Assembly: GCF_030864355.1 (NCBI RefSeq)
Contig: NC_083398.1
Span: forward strand, 1,240,001 to 1,304,000
Source: Cutaneotrichosporon cavernicola
Lineage: Eukaryota; Basidiomycota; Tremellomycetes; Trichosporonales; Trichosporonaceae
Length of the DNA: 64,000 bases
Reading direction: 5' to 3'
Within the stretch, counting starts at the first letter, position 1, and each line of letters starts with the position of its first letter. Positions 57,976 to 64,000 of the stretch are shown here, piece by piece. The notes under the pieces were generated by a model, which was not told where the DNA came from, made no database searches, and was given only the letters and a program-made list of their open reading frames with translations. A program made the position numbers and the translations under genes.

Positions 57976-59419
57976 CTACACCTTGACCTCGGCGGGGAGG
58001 GCCTTGCCCTCAGCCCCAGCGATCGCATTCCGCACACAGAGATCCGCCATGGCGTTGCGCGTGTCGTAGTCGGCGCTACCCATGTGCGGGATGACGACGC
58101 AGCGCTTGTTAAGCACGAGTGGGTGGTCAGGGGCAATGTGCGGTTCGCCAGTTATGACGTCGAGGCCGGCGCCGAAGAGCTCTCCAGCGTCGAGGGCGGC
58201 ATTAAGGTCCTCCGAGTTGACAATGGGCCCACGCGCGGCATTAACGAGCACGGCCGTCTTCTTCATCTTCTTGAGGAACGCGGCGTCGACGGCATCAGTC
58301 GTCTCGGGCGTAAGAGCACACAGCACAATCACGATATCCGCCTGCTCTGCAAGAGTGTCCTTCTCCACCCGCTGCACGTCCACTCCCCACCGCTGCGAAA
58401 ACTTTGCGTCAATCTCGGCCTGGTTGTCACGCGCGCGGGACGAGTTGTAGACGATCCGCGGGGGGGCTGACTTGTTTGTAAATGCCAGCAGGCGATCCAC
58501 CACGCATTCAGAGATGCGGCCAAAGCCAAGGAATCCAATGGTCAAGTTCGGGTGGTTCATCCCTGGGCCGCACATGACGAACGGCGCCCACGGGAGATGT
58601 GGCCAGCCGCCAGACTTGACGAGTGCGATGCCCTCCTCCACCCTCCGCATGGTCATGAGCACGAGCATTGTCGCAATGTCCGCTACAGAGTCGGAGAGCA
58701 CGCCAGGCGTGTGTCCGATCTTGATGCCACGAGCGTTTGCTGCCTTGACGTCGATGTGGTCTGGTGTGAGCAGGAGGGCTACAGCGAGCTGCCAAGAAGC
58801 GAGGAGCGGGTGTGAGGGGGTGGGGGGGGGGGGGGGGAGGAGAAGGAGTGGGAGTGGGAATAAAGGGAGGCGGGGGGAGGGGTGGAAGACGTAGTCATGA
58901 ATCCGAACAACGGCCTGTCACAGATACGCCTGCACGCGCCCCATCCGCTGTCTCTCTTCACACATAATCCAGGCTGGACTCACCAAACCCAACCGAAAAC
59001 GTCGAGATGACCTTGAGCCCCTTTCCTGCATGCGCGAGCAGCTCAGCATCTACCTTGTCGCTAGGCTGGCCGTGCATGATGCACGCGGCCACGACTTCGG
59101 GATCCGAGATATTCTCGAGGACCCACTCGCGCGACGGCTCGGCGTCCTCGGGATTGACGATGAGCTCGAACGGCGTGGCCTGCAGGAGCTTCATGGCCTC
59201 GGGGCCAACGTTGCGGGTGCTGGTGTGAGCGACGTGAGGGAAGAGGGGGTAGGGGAGGTTCAAGGTATCGAGCAGGAGCGGGGACAGGTTCTGGAGCCGT
59301 TGCCAGACCGTCCTAGTACCACAGTGAGGACAAACGGCCAAAACGGGTGATCGGCAAGTATGCGCGCAGAAATTATACAGTCACGTCCTCGAACACACTT
59401 ACACAAGGATCTTGGGCAT
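57976..59419 (-). CDS. D-2-hydroxyacid dehydrogenase (glyoxylate/hydroxypyruvate reductase type)
   Basis: Exons 59403-59419 (17 nt), 58984-59312 and 57976-58760; introns of 90 and 223 nt; 376 residues. It reduces 2-oxoacids with NAD(P)H. The nucleotide-binding GFLGFG motif is at 191-196 and the catalytic triad is readable as R292 (VNAARGP), E321 (DVITGEP) and H341 (IPHMGSAD). The substrate domain shows LKVISTFSVGFDHIDV, joined across the second intron. That intron contains a run of 16 G on the plus strand (58822-58837). The initiating exon is only 17 nt (MPKIL plus two bases). Start codons of this gene and the plus-strand RRM gene are 255 bp apart. Glyoxylate reductase is the best guess; hydroxyisocaproate-type activity is possible. 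Confidence 0.88.
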
Positions 59420-59674
59420 GGCGAGTAGACGGGACGTGGAGAATTGGCGGAGGAACATGTAACAAGTGATGAACAAGTGGGCAGCTTATGTGATGATATG
59501 TAGTCGGCGGTGGTCCGGCCCGGTTTCCGAGCGGAGAACCGTGCGGCGTTCAAGCCTAGAAATGACCTCAGACTCAGAGGTAAGCGGAACCAAACTCGCA
59601 TGGGATTCACGTGACGAGCCTTTCGTCGTCTCAATCCAACTCGAAGACCACTTGTCAACATCCTCAACATAACC
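59420..59674. promoter_or_regulatory. Divergent promoter between the dehydrogenase and the RRM protein
   Basis: 255 bp between two divergent start codons. No clear TATA element; a CACGTG-related ACGTGACG lies near 59609. Both promoters must lie here. Confidence 0.4.
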
Positions 59675-60687
59675 ATGGACGCCGGACCATCACGCCATGC
59701 GACGGTGACGGACGAGGCGGAGGAGCTAGTTCTCGAAGCCGGCGTTCCGACAAGTACCGAGGTCAACGGTAACGGTACCGGCGCGGCCAGCCCCGTGTCG
59801 GAACCCGAAGCAAGCGAGACGCTGTACCTCCACAACCTGAACGAGAAGGTACAAGTGGATGGTGGGTATTAATACCGAGCAAGCACTAAGCACAGTGATG
59901 AAGACAACCCTCACAACGCTGTTTAAACCGTATCATCCTCTTCAGCCTATTATCGCGCACGGCAACGCGCGGATGAAGGGACAAGCGTTCATTTCGTTCC
60001 GGGACAAAGAGACGGCCGAGCGGGCGATGGAAGACGTCGCCGAGTTCCCGCTCTATGGTAAACCCATTGTGTGTATGGCGTGGATGTTGCTGTTTCTGTT
60101 GAATGTATAGAACGCTAATCCAATCCAGATTATCCAGTTTGCCAAGAAGCGTTCCGACGTGGTTATTAAGCGCGAGCAGGGAGAGGAAGAGTTCGAGAAG
60201 TGGCTCGTAGAGCGCAAGGAGCATAAGAGTGCGCCTGCGTCGTCTGAGATCATGCTGATATTCAGAGACGACACGGAACACGAACGCTTGGAGGCTGAAG
60301 CAGCGCGCTAAGCACCAGGCCGGCGGTGAGTACCCCTCCCAGCAATGTTGACGCTAGCCACCGACGAACCCTCGGCCGCGAAGAAGCCGCGGCTGCAGAT
60401 GCCGGACGAGTACCTTCCTCCCAACAATGTGCTGTTCGTCCAGAACCTTCCTGATGGCACTACGGCCGAGGACCTACGCGAGGTGTTCGAGCAGTATGCT
60501 GGGCTCCAGGAGATTCGTACAGTGCCCGCCAAGCGCGATATTGCGTTCGTCGAGTTTGTCGACGAGGTGACGTCGGCCGTCGCAAAGGACGCGCTGCACA
60601 ACTTCAAGATCGACGGCGAGACCAAGATGAAGGTGAGCTGCGTAGGGAGCTTGGAGCTGACAGCAGGTCACGTTTGCGCGCAAGTAG
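59675..60687 (+). CDS. U1A/U2B''-type snRNP protein with two RRMs
   Basis: Exons 59675-59861, 59896-60068, 60129-60228, 60266-60325, 60358-60632 and 60667-60687; introns of 34, 60, 37, 32 and 34 nt; 271 residues. RRM1 reads TLYLHNLNEKV (RNP2) and MKGQAFISF (RNP1); RRM2 reads NNVLFVQNLP and RDIAFVEFVDEV, ending KMKVTFARK. The layout and the MKTTL...LF and KPIIIQFAKKRSD blocks match the U1A/U2B'' family, which binds U1 or U2 snRNA stem-loops in the spliceosome. In fungi one gene may serve both roles, so I do not choose. The last acceptor is CAGCAG, allowing one extra Gln. The last exon encodes only seven codons including the stop. Confidence 0.9.
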
Positions 60688-60860
60688 GCAAGTAGATGTA
60701 GATGTATCCTGTTATTGCACCGTTGGGCTCTCGCGCGACCTGACTGGTTGTGGCTGCTCGCTCACCGCGCCCGCTCACATGGTATCAATGCATAATGCTC
60801 CACAGATCCACAACGATGCTCTGCCATGTAATGATGTAGAGAGATATCAAAAAGTCGGCG

Positions 60861-62808
60861 TTAGAGAGGGAGGCGGCCAGCGCGGAAGACAGACTGCGTG
60901 GCGATGCGGCGCGCCTGGTCGAGCGAAATCGCATCGCGGCGCAGCTGCGTGCCCTCATCATCGTCGTCGTCATCATTGTCGTCGCGCCCGCGCATCGCGT
61001 TCATGTTCGGTGTGCGACCCGCCGAGCCAAACATGCCACCACCAGGCCCAGTCGGAAGCATCGGAGCGCCGAACACGCTCATGTTGGTACTAGAAGCACC
61101 GAACGGCTTGAAGTCCTGCACGATGCGGCGGCCGGGTGACGTCGGCGATGTGCCAGCGCGCGAGGGAGAGGACGGCACGGGTGCTGCGATCGCAACGGGC
61201 TCAGACTTGGCCTCGCTGCTGGGGCGACGGCGAGGCGGCAGGCGCCCGCCGGGAGTGTACTGGAACCCTGCGTTGTGGTTGGTCTTGCGGAATTTGTCCG
61301 TCAGGCGGCGGCTAACGACCTGGCGTTAGTTCGAACTCGGTGTGGCGTACTCACGGGAAGGATGTTGGGCGCAGCATCGTAGATATACTGTGCGTTCATC
61401 CACGCCGAGACGTTCTTCCGCGACGCCTCCGTCTGGATGTATACGTCCGGGAGCTGGACCTGCTTAGTCTGCTCGTTGCGCAGAAGCAAACGCTCATGCA
61501 ATTCCCTGGTACGGTTAGCCTGGCACGAGGCTGGTGATTCACTGAGCGACCTCCTCAACGCTCTGCAAGCTTTCGCCCTTCTCCTTGATGCGTTCGGCAA
61601 CCTCACGGCCGATCTCTGTGGCCGTCAGCACGTTCTAAGCCTACACCACAGTCACTTACCACCAATAAGACGCTCCATGTCCATGTTCTCCAGCACGCTT
61701 CCAACAATAGTCATCGCTAGAAGGTCGGCGGTGGTCAAGGGCAGCATGACACCAGAGGTCATGTTGCAGATGGCGGTGAAGAAATCGACCGCGCGCTACG
61801 GGCGTTAGTGACTACGCTGTGCCAGAAACTCACAGAATAGTTGGAGAGCGTGTCCTCACATGCGACCATGAACTGCGGTTAACGGGTTTTACCGGGATCT
61901 TTAAACCCACCATGGTGATACCATGCTGAGCCATGGCGCGAGCAACGACGAGGGGGTCGTGTCCTGGGGATCAGATGGCCCTCAAACCCCATGACTTCGA
62001 ACTCACCATCGGGGTCACCCTGCTTGATCTCTTGGGGTCGTCAGTAGCAATCTCATGGGAAGATGTCTGCACTCACGGTCACCGCTCTCGCCAATGCCTG
62101 TCACGCGTCAGCACTGCCCTCCACATCAAGCAAAAGAACCCACCATGAGGAGGGGCGTCCGCAATGAGGACGACCATGCGGGCTGCTTCGCGCCGCCACT
62201 CGAGTTCGGTCAGGCACGCTGCCATCGCCGCAGTGACCGCCTCGGGTCCATCACCACCACCAGCAGCTGCCGTTAGCATGTCTCGATGAGCACGCGGACA
62301 CGCACCAGTCAAACCCTTGAGGTAGTTCTGAACCACAGCAATGTCGGATGTGAATGGGTTGAACTTGTACACGTAGGTGTTGTCCTGTGGCTTGTGGTCA
62401 CGGTAGTTGACGATCTACGTGTCAGTTGCGCCTCGTCACCCAAAGTTGTAGACCCACAGCAACTCGCAAGTCGTCTGTGCCGTTCAGTCCCTCCTCGCCG
62501 CGGATCATGTCGCAGATGGCGAAGATGTGGTCGCGCACCGAGTTGATGTACCGCTGCATTGAGCCGGTGCAGTCGAGCACGAAGACGAGATCGCTGTGTG
62601 TCAACAGAGTCCACATACCAGCAACTTGGTTCGGCGCAAACAAGTCCACTCACATGGCCTTGCCGCTGCGCATGGAGACATCGTCGATGAACCGGACGTC
62701 ATAATGTGTGACGGGGTCAGGGCGGGGCGGCGTGGCCATTAAGCGTGGCGGGTACGCGGCATAGTAGGACATGTATGGGTAGCCTTCCTCGTACATGTCG
62801 TCGTCCAT
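60861..62808 (-). CDS. von Willebrand factor A-domain protein, 12 exons
   Basis: Exons 62654-62808, 62458-62593, 62306-62414, 62144-62266, 62077-62097, 62007-62030, 61911-61963, 61834-61872, 61660-61795, 61543-61615, 61355-61505 and 60861-61319; introns 35-60 nt; 492 residues. The vWFA domain starts IDLVFVLDCTGSM, with a MIDAS-type DxTGS at 59-63, and continues through LRVAIVNYRDHKPQDNTYVYKFNPFTSD, GGGDGPEAVTAAMAACL, RMVVLIADAPPHGIGESGD and FMVACEDTLSNYS. The second half is helical (ERIKEKGESLQSVEEVAQELHERLLLRN) with a low-complexity acidic tail (DDNDDDDDDEG). It resembles the vWFA region of alpha-kinase-type VwkA proteins, but no kinase domain is present here. Function unknown. Eleven of eleven introns keep phase. 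Convergent with the RRM gene. Confidence 0.83.
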
Positions 62809-63796
62809 TGGTGAGGGGATGGAGAAGAATGAAAGAGATGAGTAGAGGCAAAGTGGTCGAGGGTGAAGGTGTGGGCGTGGCGAAGCACCAGGGCGCTCCC
62901 GGTGGTGTGAGATGGGGAGGGGCAGAGTGCGGGGGGCGCTTTGTCGTAACCTCTATTCACGCGAGTAAGTCCAGGCGCGAGGAATGGACTGTGCAGAGGT
63001 TGGGGAAGTCGGTGACTCGTGACGGGGTCGTTCCAATGTTGCGTAGGGTATCTCTTTTCAGTGGGTGCGTGGTTGATGTGAATCAGAAGCGGGAAGGAGA
63101 GATGAATGGGATGAAGAAGACTACTGTGTATCTGTAGATACGGCTTGGGTTTCTCTTGTCAAGCTATGTGATCAACGGAGAGGCCGACGAGGAAGTGAGG
63201 ATGAGGGGAGGGTGAGGATGATGATGGGGGAGGAGGGGTGTTGGTTGACTTGACCGTGGTGGCGAACCCTGCACTCATCCGCTAGTCCGCAATGCCGCTA
63301 GTCAGGTCATATCATCATTCCGCCCCCTTCCCCATCTCAATATCTCAACTCGCGTGGCTATTAGGCGTGTAATAGAACAACAAATTGAACAGCCTTAAAA
63401 ATAATGAATGATCAATGAAATGTCAATGCATATGTCCCACGTGGTTTAATGACATATTGACAAGCCTAATTCTCTTCAAAGGCAACTGGGGTCCAGGCAC
63501 GAGATACACACGCGTTCGCGTTGATGGTATGAGTGGTGGTGGCGAATAGTGGAGGTTCGGAAGGGGCTACAGTGGGGTTGGGCAGTTTAGGGAGGTCAAG
63601 GGTATGTTCCCTGGGAGGGAGGTTTGGTGTTTGTATGGGTTTTGGGTGACGCCTGATGAGAACCCTTTGGTACCTGTCAACAAGTGGTCCAACTAGAGTT
63701 GCATCTCACAGATCATATCCATCCTACTCCTTGTCCTCTTCCTCCCTACTTGTCCTTCCCCTCCCTCTCTCCCTTCCTCTCCCTCATCCTCTCTTT

Positions 63797-63837
<41 letters not shown>

Positions 63838-64000
63838 CTCTCCATTCATCATCTACTCATACTCTACTACGAACCTCGCGACGTCTACTTATTCATTCAC
63901 GAGGACCGCCGAACGTTGATCAAAGTCAAGGGTATTACGACACCCAATTACGCCCAACAATCCCGTCTCTAGGTCTTGACTTGCCTGGTTCCTCGAAATC
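62809..64000. other. Right-hand intergenic region, probable leader of a gene beyond the window
   Basis: 1.2 kb. 62809-62960 is the likely leader of the vWFA gene. 63700-63860 is strongly pyrimidine-rich on the plus strand, with a (TC)n run at 63801-63833, resembling leaders seen before other plus-strand starts here; a gene may start beyond the edge. No protein-like ORF. Confidence 0.4.
63801..63833. repeat. (TC)n microsatellite
   Basis: An uninterrupted TC dinucleotide run of about 33 bp. Confidence 0.95.

Noticed and set aside
63656..63919. 87-aa Ser/Leu-rich plus-strand frame
   Set aside because: It translates the (TC)n microsatellite and surrounding leader-like tract.
1..64000. tRNA, rRNA or CRISPR arrays
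   Set aside because: I looked for tRNA-like B-box/T-arm sequences and regularly spaced repeats and found none convincing; a covariance-model scan would be decisive.

Overview
The window looks like a GC-rich basidiomycete yeast chromosome segment, most likely Tremellomycetes and probably Trichosporonales (inference from gene style and protein families; no database search was possible). I placed 20 protein-coding genes and 53 spliceosomal introns. Introns are tiny: 20 of the 53 are 36 nt or shorter, with GTGAGN/GTACGT-type donors and a CTGAC or CTAAC branch site a few bases before the acceptor. Start codons are often preceded by long pyrimidine-rich leaders. I saw no rRNA, tRNA or CRISPR array.

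Layout from left to right. 1-500: edge of an unidentified minus-strand gene, then about 4 kb without a supportable gene. 4.6-8.0 kb: an intronless Cu(I) P-type ATPase. 8.2-11.9 kb: a small single-pass membrane protein divergent from a GRIP-domain golgin. 12.5-16.2 kb: an amino-acid permease convergent with a Zn2Cys6 regulator. 16.6-23.3 kb: one very large minus-strand gene encoding an Msb1/Mug8 domain, an inositol-pentakisphosphate 2-kinase and a disordered tail of about 1,000 residues. 24.5-25.6 kb: an opsin-related 7-TM protein. 26.4-30.7 kb: DNA polymerase alpha subunit B (POL12), bracketed by remnants of a Tc1/mariner-like element, MITEs and tandem repeats.

30.8-34.2 kb: an unassigned two-TM membrane protein and a degenerate mitochondrial-carrier-fold protein. 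37.4-44.0 kb: two convergent fungal-type zinc-cluster regulators. 44.5-46.6 kb: a Q/P-rich probable nuclear protein. 49.1-56.0 kb: a sulfite-efflux (SSU1/TDT) transporter convergent with an MFS exporter, followed by a further zinc-cluster regulator. 57.2 kb: a small secreted protein. 58.0-59.4 kb: a D-2-hydroxyacid dehydrogenase, divergent from a U1A/U2B''-type spliceosomal RRM protein (59.7-60.7 kb). 60.9-62.8 kb: a 12-exon von Willebrand A-domain protein. The right 1.2 kb holds no gene I can support, but ends in a pyrimidine-rich tract resembling a leader.

The genes do not form one pathway. They mix housekeeping functions (replication, splicing, Golgi tethering) with membrane transport and four zinc-cluster regulators between 14.5 and 56 kb. 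The most notable points are the Msb1-IPK1 fusion, the very short introns and microexons (including an 8-nt exon inside a zinc cluster), an opsin-like protein that keeps the Schiff-base lysine but not the proton-acceptor aspartate, and the repeat-bracketed POL12 locus.
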